From: Sialis fuliginosa
Lineage: Eukaryota; Arthropoda; Insecta; Megaloptera; Sialidae
Assembly (NCBI GenBank): GCA_961205875.1
Contig: OY540813.1
Location: 17,021,001-17,085,000, forward strand
Direction: 5' to 3'
Length of the DNA: 64,000 nucleotides
Below the pieces are notes generated by a model. That model did not search any database, had not been told where the DNA came from, and saw only the letters and a list, made by a program, of their open reading frames with translations. The translations under genes and the position numbers were made by a program. This document shows, piece by piece, positions 27,094-40,500 of the stretch; position 1 is the first letter of the stretch; the number at the start of each line of letters is the position of its first letter.

Positions 27094-27561
27094 ACACAGC
27101 CACACACAAAAAATTCATGTGCCAGAGACTAGAGCAACGCATTTTTATATTTTCGAGGTAAAATATCATCAGGTTTTTTGATTTTTAAGGGTCGATCCAG
27201 ACTATTGTGCCAGTCCCGGTCCAGTCTCGCTCCAATCAAATATTAAATAAACAATAAACAATGAAAGCATTCACACTATAGGTATCGTGCCGGTCTCGTT
27301 CCAGTCACGCTTCGAATATTTGACTGGAGCGAGACCGGACTGGACCGGCACGATAGTGTGGATCGGCCCTAAGCTTTTTTTGGAAGGGAGTCAGCCACAT
27401 TTTAAAACATCTGGATTTAAGAAATTTTCGCACATTTTTTGAAAGGTAGAAAAAAATTGTGACTTGATGGAGCAGCTCTGAGGTTAGATTCGGTTTCAGC
27501 GACCCCGAAAATATAAAAATGCGTTGGTCTAGTCTCTGGTACATGAATCGTGTGGTTGTGT
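27094..27561. mobile_element. 468-bp MITE carrying an inner MITE
   Basis: Outer arms ACACAGCCACACACAAAAAA.. and ACACAACCACACGATTCA.. (other strand) continue through CCAGAGACTAGA and CGCATTTTTATATTTTC. Inside, 27186-27371 is a second inverted pair, AGGGTCGATCCAGACTATTG and AGGGCCGATCCACACTATCG, with CGGTCTCGCTCC-type cores. The inner family also appears at 7871. Confidence 0.75.
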
Positions 27562-27992
27562 AATATGATACATAAGTATACCTATTTAAATTTTACACAT
27601 ATTTGTTATTGTTTATAACCATTCATTTTTGTATTTGCCTCCATATATAACTGAAATATTTGTACTGATCATATATTATAAAAACACGCAAATATTGGAA
27701 TTTAATATTTTCGGTATATTACGTATTTTGTTTTCTATAAGTATTTTAAGATACAATTACATAAATATTTATCAAATAAAATATTCTGCCAGATAACCAG
27801 AAATATAAAATATACAAAAATAATTTTGAAACTCACGAGACCGCATCTAAATTTATATATTATACAACATAACAATTATTTTAAATATTATAAATAGCAA
27901 GATATTTGACATGGAGGATATTCTTCAAAAGATGATTTAGCAAATTGAACTAAATTGGTGGGTCTGTGTTTAATTTGTTTTATTAAAACATT

Positions 27993-28454
27993 GAGTACAT
28001 TTACACAGCGCCGTTATTCTGGTGTTACTGTAACCGGTGTAGTAAAACCGGGTTTAAAAATACGTGTAGATGGCACATTACACCCGACATAACTAATCAG
28101 ATTACTTATAAACGCGTGTAAACTACATGGACATAGTTATAAAAAAATATAAGTATCTACAGAGTATAGGGATTTTATCGCAATGCACTTCGCATTAACA
28201 TTTGAAAAAGCGTCGTCAGTTAAAATATGGTTAAAACACCTGAGACGAAGAGATTGAAAACAAAAGAAAGCGTTATTCGTGGGACGTAAAGGATTTCTTA
28301 TTGGTACGCCATCGAACTTATAGCGTATTTCAAATCGGAATTATAATTCCAGCTGACGTTACATATTCTCGTATGTGTAAACAGCATCGCTTAAAATGGT
28401 TTAACTACATCGGTTATAGTCAAACCGGAACAACAGTGCTGTGTAAACGTACTC
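27993..28454. mobile_element. 462-bp TIR element
   Basis: Ends GAGTACATTTACACAGCGCC and GAGTACGTTTACACAGCACT (other strand); inverted matches continue with TAACCGGTGTAGT and complement. No coding capacity. Confidence 0.7.
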
Positions 28455-29289
28455 ATTATTCTCCCATATTGTGATATATTTATATACATATGTATGTATA
28501 GTACATTCTAGTGATGCACAACTCGAAATCAAACATTTGAATGCCACTCAAATTACATTTGTGAAACAAAATAATAATTTAAATACTGCTGATTGTTTGA
28601 AAATAGTATCGAGCCATCAGTACATATTTATGTAAACAACGCCAGACGAGTAATTTAATTGCCTTATAATTAAAATAAACCATTATTTTCTATCGTTTTT
28701 TTTAAACTGTTAAATACCATTTAACATCTAACAAATAAATAAATAAATACTGTATTTACTAATACATATTTTTAATAGTACCATTCTAAAGAATATTCAT
28801 TGAACATTAAACGCATAGAAAATAATGGCTTGGAAATAGGGATGGAATAACGTTCCGAAACGTTACATTTATACATTCCGTTACATAATGTTACAAATTT
28901 TAATTGTTACATTATATAACATTTTCATATAAATATTAAAAATATTTATTTTATTGAATTTAAAAAAGTTATCAAGTAACGTTACGTTACGTTTTCCATT
29001 TCTGTTTAAAGATAGAACTGAAAAAATTACCTTCATCTTCCGTTAGATCTGTGAACTTTATTCCGCCACTGAAAAATTAAGTAAAAAATAAATTTTAGAC
29101 CATTTATATTTGATATTTATAATTCATAAGTACAAATAATTATAATTAAAATAATGTGCATTTCAAGAAATAAATATACTTAAAGTATATCGGAATGATT
29201 TTCCCAAGTTTCTAAAATATGATTCATCGTTGGGAATTCAGCTTAATCATATAAGAAATAAACGTAAAATATTTATTTCTTATAGAAAA

Positions 29290-30415
29290 TACAGGCTGAT
29301 TTACAATGAATGTAAAAAATGAACAGTAAATTAAGAATGTTATTTTAAGCAAAAAACTTACATAGATATATGTTCAGAAATTCTTCGTGAGGAAGCTACA
29401 GTCCTCCAAAGATTACACAGGCCGATAAAAAATACTTTTGTACTGGTGTCTCTACTTCAATAAATGATTTCGGAGTTTTTTGGCGTGTTGAAACCGAATC
29501 TGTTACCCGAATCGCTCCTTCACGTCAGGTTTTTAATATAATCTAACCTAAAAGTGTCAAAATGACGATTTTGGCAATGTTAAAGAATTTATTACCAAGT
29601 AGATACTTTTTTTCTAAAGTTTTCGTAAGCGGTAAGAAATAGTACTGTCTTTCCTCTTTAAAACGAATTTTTATTTTTTACTGTACGAAATAAACTAGTT
29701 TGAATATATGATCTTAATAGAGTAGACACAGTGACAATAGACTTTACTATACATTAAATATAACAGTAATTTCAAACTAGTTTATTTCGGTGAAAAAAAA
29801 TTACTATACATTACAGTAGAAAGTAAAAAATTATTTTAAAGAGGAAAGATAGTATGACTTCTCACCATAAACGAAAACTTTAGAAAAAATTTACCTACTT
29901 GGTAATAAATTCTTAAATATTACCAAAATCGTAATTTTGGACACTTTTAGATTAGATTAAATCAAAAACCCGAAATCATCTATTTAAGTAGAGACATCAA
30001 AAATGATGTCGACCTGTGTTATTAGTTTTCTATTTAATATCTAGAGAATCCATTGTGATAAAGTTGTGAAATTTGATAATCGGTTCAGTATTAATAAGGA
30101 TTATCGATTCCAATATCAACCAGTAATTATTAAGCCCAGGGGTGTAGAGTAAATAAAGAAGAGACAAATACAATAAAAAATTAAGAACTCAGTTACCCCA
30201 TACACATCTTATTAATACTAAACCAACCGATTAAAAATTTCATAACTTGATCACAATGGGTTCTCCAGATATTAATTAAAAACTAATAATTTCTGAGAAG
30301 CTATAGCTCCCTTAAGAAGAATTTCCTAACACATGTTAATTTGAATTTTTTTGCTTAAAATAACATCCTTAATCCAGTGTTAAATTTTTTTACATTCGTT
30401 GCATATCATCCTGTA
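29290..30415. mobile_element. 1.13-kb foldback element interrupted by another
   Basis: Outer ends TACAGGCTGATTTACAATGA and complement (TACAGGATGATATGCAACGA on the other strand). The left outer arm breaks at about 29414 and resumes at about 30020, where the inner element 29415-30019 is inserted. The right outer arm then pairs with the two halves (for example AATCCATTGTGATAAAGTTG with its complement near 30240). Confidence 0.75.
29415..30019. mobile_element. 605-bp hairpin element nested in 29290-30415
   Basis: Ends ACACAGGCCGA and ACACAGGTCGA inverted. Arms of about 280 bp pair through GAATTTATTACCAAGTAG, TTTCCTCTTTAAAA and AATAAACTAGTTTGAA. The left arm has ~50 extra bp (GGCGTGTTGAAACCGAATCT region) not found on the right. 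Confidence 0.75.
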
Positions 30416-32627
30416 TATGTACATAGATTAAAGTAAATGTACACTGATTGTGAGGAAACTGACAATAACAATTTATGTCTGTAATGCAAATTTAAGATTT
30501 CACGCTGATCTGTATATAGCTACTTTTTTTTGGTGTAAGGCACGTTTTTATTGTAAACTTTTTGACATAATTACTAACAAAAAATTCGAACTGCTTACAT
30601 CTAGAAAGCAAGTTACAATAATTATTAATATGTTTTGCTAAATCTTTTGCTTTGTAAATTATGTAGGTAGGTACACACAAAATGTTTAAAAAGATATTGC
30701 TCAAACTTTTAAGGGGCGATTGGTGATGCTTTTAAAAAAAATTGAATGGAATGTGTAACTCATATGCCGGTATAAAACAATCCTGGTTACGCCACTGGCT
30801 ATAATAATAACTCTTGCTATAAACATTATTTGTTACTATATAATAAATATCAGAAATTTTATTATAAATAAACAATTTTTTTACTTATTTTAGCATCACC
30901 AAATAAAAATTTGGATCATACCTTTTGAAACATCATATCATAGTAGATTAATATATGATCATATGTACACTGTATTACAAAATACGATGAACGATATTTT
31001 TATTTAGAGAAATTAAATATACACATTATACTTATTATATTTTATATTATTCATAAAAAAAATGTTAAAGGAAATTACATTTTCCTTACATCTTATTTTA
31101 ATCGAATTTATTCTTAATCACTAAGTATTTTTCAATCTTTAGAATTATTATATTTAAATTGTGCTTATCAACACGTATGTATCATTAAACAGACTATAAG
31201 TCTGTCATTAAAAAGTATTCATATGTAATTATATAAAAAAACAGCTGATTAGACATGCATTTATAATCATTGAAATAAAAATCCTTACATTGCACTAACT
31301 GATAAAACCAGTATTTTATTATAGATAAGTAAGCTTTGTAAACATGTCTACGTTATATAATTATTATCATTTATGATAAAATATGTGGCATCTATTCCAG
31401 AGTTCCTTAAATATTTTATATCTAACTACTTTTATTCTGACTAATTTACTACTTTCATTAAAAATTACAGGAAAAAAATATAAAAGGATAACGAATTTTA
31501 ATTAATTATAAAAATAAATAAAAACTCTCGAGTATAGGTTATGATACTATATATATTTTCCATTATTTAATTAAATAATCATATTATTTTATTGAAAAAT
31601 TTTGATGAAAAATCAACAATTGAATTATGTGCAGATAATTATGCTAAATTAATTAATTAATTACAAAATATGAAGAAAAAATATTAAAATCAGAATGTAT
31701 TAAAATATTTATAAAAATCTGGTATGTAAAAAAAATTACATTGACGAAAATACTCGTAAAATTGAATCTATGATATTTTACTATTTGAATTAATATCAAT
31801 AATATATTTGTAAAACAAAAATTATCATCAAATTATTAATTAATTACAAAATATTAACGAAAAAATACTTTTTACATTTACGTTTCAAATATTTAATTAT
31901 TTTTTTATAAATATTGAATCTACCAGGAAAATTAAAATACTCGAGGTTTAATTAATTAAATCAATCAATTATTACTTGTTAATATGTAAATAATATGCAT
32001 ATAAAGACAAGTATTACTGAAAAGAGCAATATATTTTGTGTAAAGGAACATTTTACTTGTTTTAAACCTTGTCAAAGCGAAATTCTTTTAATAAACTTTT
32101 TTGTTTACCATCTGACATTCAATATCACCTTATCGATAACTTTTTATACTTTTGAACAAATTTAATATTACGAAATTGCTATGGCCAAAAACAATGTACA
32201 GCGTTTAGTTTTTATTCATTAAGGATATGAAATGTTAATATTATTATTATAACTGCGTTATTTTGGTAATTTTTTTAATTAATCAACAATCGTTTTCAAT
32301 TCAAGATAAAAAAGTCAATGAACCTACTTTATTGCTTCATTTTAAATTATAAAGTACATTTGTTATTCAATTGGTAAAAAATTAATTAAAATAAATACAT
32401 ATAAAGTAATTGAATTTTTTCTGCTATTTCAGGGTGTGGCATTATTATAGGACCAGAAATTTATTTAGGTAACTGTTTATCATATCAAAAAAGTTCAAAT
32501 AAGGTACCTATTTTGTATTTGAACTTTCTTAGAACTTTGAAATTTTGAAAGATTGCACTGTATTAAATAATGTAATTCTATATGGATTAAATAAATAATA
32601 AATTTCTAAAATTAAACCAAAAATGAT

Positions 32628-32700
32628 TACACAGCCACACAAAAAAAGGTAAAGAAACTTTTTCAGAGACCATTGTATTTCTATGTATTTTGAGGCACTG
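32628..32700. mobile_element. Truncated MITE end (ACACAGCCACACAAAA type)
   Basis: ACACAGCCACACAAAAAAAG matches the termini at 14645 and 27094 but no partner end was found downstream. Confidence 0.4.
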
Positions 32701-33563
32701 AATCCGAATTCGAGGTTAAAATAGCACCTTATCAGATTCATTTTGAAAATAACGTCGAAAAATCTAATTTTTATTTTCGAAAAATATGTTTACCAACTCC
32801 TCAATGTTTTAACCTAATCTAACCTTATCAATAAAGTACGCCAGGAGCGGATGTGACCGTAACTACCAATTTGATTTTAATACCATTGCGCTAATTTTCT
32901 TTCGATTACATTAAAATTTTAACACAATAAAAAAGATAGATAAAGCTACAAATTTAGTAAATTGCATTAAAATTGGACAAAAATTGTTTATGTAACAGCG
33001 CTTTGAATTTTGAAAATTGCCAAATTTTGGTTAAAAATGAATTTTTGTTCGTTTAAAACATGATTTTTGAAAGGGAATAATTTTATGAATGTGTATAATT
33101 GGTTTTTTTTAGTTCAATTAGGACCCTTATGTTTGCATATCGAAAAAAAAACGTTTTTTTGCATATCGCAAAAACAAGAACTGATTGATTATTACTCTGA
33201 TGGTTATTTTTGGATTCAGCGTACCCAAATTGCCCTAGAAAAGTTGTTGTCTACCCTGCAGTGAAATAGCTGATACCCAATGTAATCAATAGATACTGAA
33301 ATAATAACGCTACAGTTGTATTATTAAAAAATAAATTATTAAAATAAATTTTACTTTAATTTAAAAAAATTAACACTCGTTATATGAGAAAACATATTAA
33401 CATTTCATGAATCCTTTTAAAGGCATGGAAAATTCATTGCAATATTATAACTTTCAATAAATTGACTTTTAACGTTCACTCCGTATAGAGAAATCAAAAA
33501 CACTTGTAATACAGGGGTTTCACCTGCGAGTTATGTATCCATTAAGTCCAGGTATCTCTTCAG

Positions 33564-33665
33564 CGCCAGCAAGATGCTAGAAGACACTGGATGGAGCTGA
33601 ACAGCGACGCAGTGGTACAAAAACTTCTCCCAAGAAGCGTCGGAGAACAGTCACCACGCTTTTAA
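33564..33665 (+). pseudogene. GC-richer open fragment, possible exon or transposon relic
   Basis: Preceded by TATCTCTTCAG, an acceptor-like signal, and open to a TAA at 33663: reading RQQDARRHWMELNSDAVVQK then LLPRSVGEQSPRF. The opposite strand is also partly open, so direction is not certain. I do not recognise the protein; a retroelement fragment is as likely as a real terminal exon. Confidence 0.25.
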
Positions 33666-35691
33666 GTGTGTGTGTGTGTTTTTTTAAATTTAACCCAGCA
33701 GATTTGACATTTTTTATAACAACTTTTTAAAATATATAAACGAATCTGAGTTTAAATATCACAGTTAATATGAAATTAATAAAAATATTTCACAAATAAT
33801 TTTGAATTATTTATGCCCATTATTATAAAAAAAATTGCTATTGATTTTTTTTTAAATTAAAATTTTTATATATTTTTATTACGGTACCTATCGGAAAAAT
33901 AACAAGCAACTCCGTAAATAATTTTTTGTATGGCTTCATTTTTTGAAGACAATTTAAAAAATAATTACAAATTTTGCATTTTCATAAAAAGAATTACTCG
34001 AATACCATCAATTTTAGAGAAATTGAGCCAAAAAATGTTTATTTTGATCTAAAAAATTATTCCAGATTTTTTTCAACTTTTGCTAATAAGCAAAAAAATA
34101 AATAAAGTAACGAAAGTCAAAAAAAGTTTTATTACATCAAAAAAAAAAAAAAACATCTTTTGCACTTTTTCTCTCAGTTGATGGTTTCCTAGTAATTTTT
34201 TTTTAAATCCAAATCTATAATAATTTTGTTAATGTTTTTTTTCGTTGAATAAGATATCGTAATAAAAAATATATTATATTTCCATTTTTTTTTAAAATAA
34301 CCTTGAAAACGTCCATCAAATGAAAAATTAATAATGCCATTTTGTTTTATCCTCAAAACCAAACAACTTTTCTTTATTTGAAAATTAACACACATATTTT
34401 ATTCATTTATTGAAGTCGGCAATATAAATTGTTATAATTTTGCCAGTTCTGCCACGTTAATATAGAAGTATTTCTGATTTTCTCTAGGAAATACACAACT
34501 CATATATATTATAAAATATATTTAATATAATAATACACGTGGTAAAATAAACGCTATACAAATGTTTTTTTAAATGGCCCGTTTCAAATCGAAACTAACT
34601 AATTAAATGCATAATAATCACCTTGAATTTATATTATTTACTACTTAACTCTTTCAAGTAATTGTATATATGTATTTTGAAGAAGAAATATTTTCTTGTT
34701 ATTGAGAAAAATATACAAAAAAATAAGTAAATATTGCAAACACTAATGAAATGAAGAAAAAGATGATTTTAAATGTAATTTTTAAACTACTAATGAAATG
34801 CAATATATTATTTAAAAATTAATTAATTTGATTGAATAATTCATAACCAACATTAACCGTAGTCATTGAATGTTGATTTTGATTAAAATTTAGATAATTA
34901 TGTGTAAATACTTGAAAGAATATAACTTAATTATTTTAAAACTATTAAAAATTTTAATATAATAAGGGTACCGGAAAGTCCTTGCTTTTTTAGTAAGATT
35001 ATATTTAATTCATGATTGTTTTCGATCTTTAATAAAGTAAAAAAAATAATAATAATATCAAAACAAATGATCTATTTGTATAAAAATGTTTAAATTTAAT
35101 GTTATAAGAATCGAACACAACATTTAAATATAAAGACTGTTTTCCACCAAATTGAAAAAATGAAATTGTTCATTTTAGCAACCTAGTGGAAAAAATGTCT
35201 AAAAAAACACAAGGGCTGATCGCATATTATATCAAATAATCTGGTTTCAAGCAACTCATTTCATGTAACGTGAAGCAATGAATCTATGTAAATATGAAAA
35301 ATATAAATTAAAACCATTGACGTCTTGTTATACAAACGATAGTTACCAAGCATTTACTAAACTTGTAACGAATACCAAATATTCGGCAGGGTTCAGGCAT
35401 AGTTTTTGTGTCAACAATGGCATGCTATTCATTAATATTGTTTCTTTTTCTTTTTATAGTTTGATTAAAATGTTGTAAGTAATTAAAATTCCGCACTACG
35501 GTATGTGATAAATAAAAAATTGTATACACTACTTCAAAAAACAAATAAGAATAACCGATGTTATTAACTTTTCTAATTTTCCTTTGTATTTTGAAATTAC
35601 TAAAGTAAATTCAAGATAATTTAAGTATAAATAAAAAAATACTGAACTTGTTGACACAAATCTTATTTTATTAAAATTTTACATTATTCAC

Positions 35692-36022
35692 GTCCGGTAT
35701 TATAAACGAGCTAGCAAAATTTGCTAGCTAGCAAGCACTCTCAAATGAGGTATTAATTCTGTACTAGTATCTATGGATTAGCTATGGCATTTAGAGCAGT
35801 GATACTTCAACTAATTGTAATACAGTTGGCGACTTTGACCGTACAAAATAATTTTCATAATTCACCATTGTTTTAAAACCGTTGTTGTTTACATACTATG
35901 CGTGCGCGAAAATTGTCAAACATTTCATAAAACTTAAAAAAAACTATCAGATACGTTTAAAATCTCATTAGGAAGTGCTTGCAAGCTAGCAAATTTTGCT
36001 AGCTCATTCATAATACCGGACA
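35692..36022. mobile_element. 331-bp MITE, GTCCGGTATTATA family
   Basis: Inverted ends GTCCGGTATTATAAACGAGC and its near-complement; the arms continue through GAGCTAGCAAAATTTGCTAG and AGCAAGCACT. Related to 45976-46268 by its termini and to relicts at 2528-2723 and 11239-11400 by the AGCAAGCACTTTCAAATG block. Confidence 0.75.
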
Positions 36023-36129
36023 TTATGCATATATTCTCGTTTCATTTTCACGAGTATGTTTAACTTTTTTTTTTTTGTTAAAAATAATATTTAAAAAAAT
36101 TATAATGGCACCATTTTTAAACGCGAGTA

Positions 36130-36322
36130 TAAAGCTTTGGCACTCTACAGAAACGGTATCCGTCACTGCTTCGACCTTGCAAATCTATTACATGTTAGCT
36201 GCGTCAAAACGCAGCGCCGTTTCGACGCAGCTAACATGCCACTTATATTGAATCACATAATATAATAGATTTGCAAGGTCGAAGCGGTGACGGAGACCGT
36301 TTCTGTAAAGTGCCAAGGCTTA
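36130..36322. mobile_element. ~190-bp MITE with nested palindrome
   Basis: Outer arms TTGGCACTCTACAGAAACGG...TCGACCTTGCAAATCTATTA and complement; a second perfect palindrome CATGTTAGCTGCGTC/GACGCAGCTAACATG sits inside at 36192-36238. GC-rich against the local background. Confidence 0.7.
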
Positions 36323-37568
36323 AGAGCTGCAACGTTCATAATTACAGTGAGTATTTCTGCATATGTTTTGAATCGAAATCAGTGGGAACACCTCTCATAC
36401 TCATAATAAGAGTTTAAGAGATTTCTGGTTGATTATATTAACCAAGTCTACAATACCTACAACCGGATAATTGATTTTATCAATCAATATCATTAAATTT
36501 TAAAAATAATTCAGTGTTATATTGTGTTTAATTTTAAATTAATTTTTTATACTTGCTAAAAATAATACATGAATGAATTTATGAATAAATTACGTCACCC
36601 CCCGCCGCGCCGGTCGAAACTCTTACTAGAGTATCTCTAGGAATTCCTTTCCTTGTAAGTATAATTGAATAGTAGAACTTGAAATGATTACGTATTTCGA
36701 TAAAGTAATTCAGAAAATTGTTTCGTTAATTAAGGTTATCCTGAAATTATCAGATAACGAAATTCTGTTTTCTGCCTCTAGTATTAAACTTTAACCGAGT
36801 ATTTTGCATTTTTCACTTCTACTCCTAATCTGAAACTACTATTTTTATGGTCAAACATATTAAAATCTAATAATGTTAAGTTTATGGTTTCTGTGTAAAC
36901 AATTCTTGAAAATCCAAAATCTAGAATTATTTTGTTAGATATCTTGAAAAGCCTAGGTTGTTCAAAAAAATTTGTTAATGAAATATTTGTGTTTTTTCAC
37001 ATAGAATAAGATTACTAAATAAAAATGGTTTCTATTTAAAAAACATGATGTTGATCTTCAAAGAATCTTGAAGGTCACGTTAAAATAACAAATAAATATT
37101 ACTATTCGATTACCCCCTCCAAAGCAAACATTTTTTGGTTTAAACATTTTAAATACTTTAAATACCCCACCCTGTATATGATATTTATTATAAATAAAAT
37201 CAAAATTTCATTGACCATATGAAGATCCCTAAAAATTGCACCCCCGTTTGGAAAATTACTGTTGTTTATATATAAACAATACAATAATAATTTGATTTGT
37301 ACATTCCTATATTAATTAATTACTATTGTGTATCTTTTGTAAATAACTAATAAATTATTTTTCATTTTCTAAAAAAATTGGATAGAATAAAATCCAGTGA
37401 GCAATGTTATTTTTTCATGAATCTCTACGAGTAGGTACATCTACTGTAAACAATTTCACGTTGCATGGAACTAAAAAGTTGCTTGAAATTGATATTTTGC
37501 GAATAAAATTTTTCCAGTATCCCTAATATTGTTTTAAAAAGAGTAGTTGTCTAAACTACAATACCAAC

Positions 37569-40500
37569 CTGAGTAACACTGTAGCCGTCTCCGGCACGCG
37601 GAAAACCTGTAAACAATGACGCAATTGTCCAAACTATGCATCTTGTATAGCACTCTAACACTTAAACGCTCAATCACACATGCACACAACCATCGTTCAA
37701 TCTGACCAAACGTTACAATTTACAAATAACTAATTCTATTTCACACATAAGTGTGAAATCAAGTGAATGTAAAAAAAGTTAATTAGTGCAATTGTATGTA
37801 ATGATATGATCTAATTATGTACAGTTTGATTAATAAGTCATTGTAATTTATTGGAAATTTAAATTGATTTTCATTAAATAGTTTAACCTTTGTGGGCATT
37901 TTAAAAATATTATGGGATTTGCCTTCAGAAAATAATAAATGTGATTGGTTGAATATAGAAATAGAAATTATAGTTTTCATGTTAATGTTATTTTCTTGCG
38001 GTCCACACACGGCGACATAATGTGATATTATCATTATTAATGGCTACATCGATACGATTATTAATTTTTAATGAACATTTTCATTCGAAGCTTCCACCCG
38101 GTACAATAAATTCAATAATTTATTTACGAATTTAACGATATACCTACGATAACGTCGGCGTGTGTGTAAACTGCAGACAATTTCAATACATATTAATCTT
38201 AATGTAAAATGATATCTTTGTAATTTTTATTTAAATGATAAAAAGAGGGTATATTTTAGAAAATAGCATGAGTTTCATAAAATGTGTGGTAAAAAATAAT
38301 AAAATAATTGATATTATATTCATTTTTAAATGTTTTAAACAATTTGGCATAATTTGCAGGATTAATTCTGTTTCATATATTAAAATAAACCATCAAAAAA
38401 ATGTATAACTTGATTTTTGGTTTAAAATCCAGTGGCGCATCTAAATATTACCATATTATAATTATTCTAAAATAATTAAAATCTCTTAGTGTAAGTAGTG
38501 CTGGAAATCATGTCGTATTTTAATCTAATATAAAAATCAATTATTCAATTTTGATACTGCCTGTTTTTTCAGACTTGACATGAAAACGACTGAACATATT
38601 GTGATGGGACTTTTAGTGTTTCTGAAACACTAGAATTATATGATACTTGAATTAAGGTATTAAGGAAAATATACAATTAATATTATTATATAATAATTCA
38701 AGTACAAATTTATATTGACTAATTAGGTCAGACGAATATCAAAAAAACTAAACAAATAACTATATATATTTTTACTATGAAATATTTATCTAAGCGGATG
38801 TTTTCTTTTGGGTAATGTATTAAAATGGTAAGAATTTGATTTCGAAACACGGACGAAACCTGAGGGAATTTCTAGTCTAAAATAACCTCAACTTGGAGAG
38901 CATACGACAAGAATCCCGAAGTGCTATAAATATCTAAAAACCAAGCCTGTTCTATTCTGACTTAAAACAATGAGGAAAATAATTAATGGTGAGATTCGAA
39001 CAGTTCGGGAGAAACGTTTGTTTATTTAACATTTTTTTTTATAAAAAAATATATATCTAACACTATTTTTTCTGAGTTGTTATTATATTATAAATCGTTA
39101 AAAATTAATTCTTAGATAAAAAATTATGTATTTTTTAATCCCACCACTAAAAATAACATATGTACCTAGGTACATATCATATCAGTAAGAAAAAAAGTTT
39201 TATTAGTTGCATTGAGTTGTCGAAACGACCAAGTCTTTATTTTGTCTAAAATGATCGTTTACTTGACAAAAAAATAAATTATCAATCGTTATTATTAATT
39301 AATTTGGCTTATGAGCAAGAAAAAGTAAGATAAATAATGTTAATTATTTATTTACATTCAATTCAAAATAATTTTTTTAATATTATGTTTACATGCTATC
39401 AAAAATCTATTAATAACTATCTAACTAAAATCGGCGAAATCTATACAACATATTACGTTTTAATTTAAAACTGGTTTAGTAATATTCGGCCATTCATTCA
39501 TAATACAGTACACAAATAAATAATACGATAACTTTTGACATTATTCAGGTATCCACAAACCACACGTGACTTTTTTATCATATAAAGTCTAATCCTACTA
39601 ATAAGATAAGTAAACAATTATACAGACATATGTACAATATGTATCTAAATATTGGATTTTACACAAGCTATGTCCAAATATGTATATATGTATATTAGAG
39701 TGTTTTTTTATTTTTATTTTTTCGGTCCCGCAGGTCTATGTTATAGCTTTGGATCAAAAGTTAATTGTCCCAAAATTTCAGACTCATAGATCAAATCTGT
39801 GGCCATATTAATCAAATGGGAAAAAGACTCGGTTTGCGCCGTCCACAGGTTTGATCTATGAGTCTGAAATTTTGGGACAATTAACTTTTGATCCAAAGTT
39901 AAAACATAGGCCTGCGGGACCGAAAAAAAAATTAAAAAAACACCCGAAATTATATATATTCATACAAATTTAATATAATTTTCAATGTTATAGATTTCTT
40001 TTTTGACAATGAAAAATTTTAAACAAGCCAACAAATTATATATTTTTAACTTTGAAATTTAACAAAATAACTGAAATTATATAATTCGGATAAGATGATT
40101 TTTTAATTCTATTAGAATTTTTTTTAAATATATAGAAAACACATTCCAAAAATTTTAAAAGAATAAAAAAACAAATTATTCAAAATTGTGTGAAAATTGT
40201 ATGCGATTAGCAAATATGAGTATCATTTTTTAATCAAAATTTTTTAAAACAACCAACTTCATGTTAGTTTGTATAATATCAAGTTTAAAAACAGAAAATT
40301 TGCTAAAGCTCATTTTATTTCAGTATTAAAAACCAAGTTTCATTCTAATTATAAGCTTTTTTCCCCATTGCAAAAGTTTTCAAATAATTCCTCTGTATAC
40401 TTCATTGTTGATACAGCAGTTTCTATCAGCATCCACCTACATGATTTTGTAGAGTACGTAATAATAAGCTTACAAATATACAGCAAATTTTCTGTTTGGA

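Larger units (their letters stand above)
20603..29289. other. AT-rich tract with scattered MITEs
   Basis: Holds a duplicated sequence (21153-21275), hAT elements at 21922-22444 and 25751-25894, the 24628 and 24735 elements, the 27094-27561 and 27993-28454 MITEs, and a lone hAT-like left end CAGTGGTCTTCAACCTTT at 23115. No gene recognised. Confidence 0.55.
30416..37568. other. AT-rich tract, probably Ttd14 intron or 3' flank
   Basis: Contains two MITEs (35692-36022, 36130-36322), a truncated element end at 32628, and a GC-richer fragment at 33564-33665. I see no other coding sequence in about 7 kb. Confidence 0.55.
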
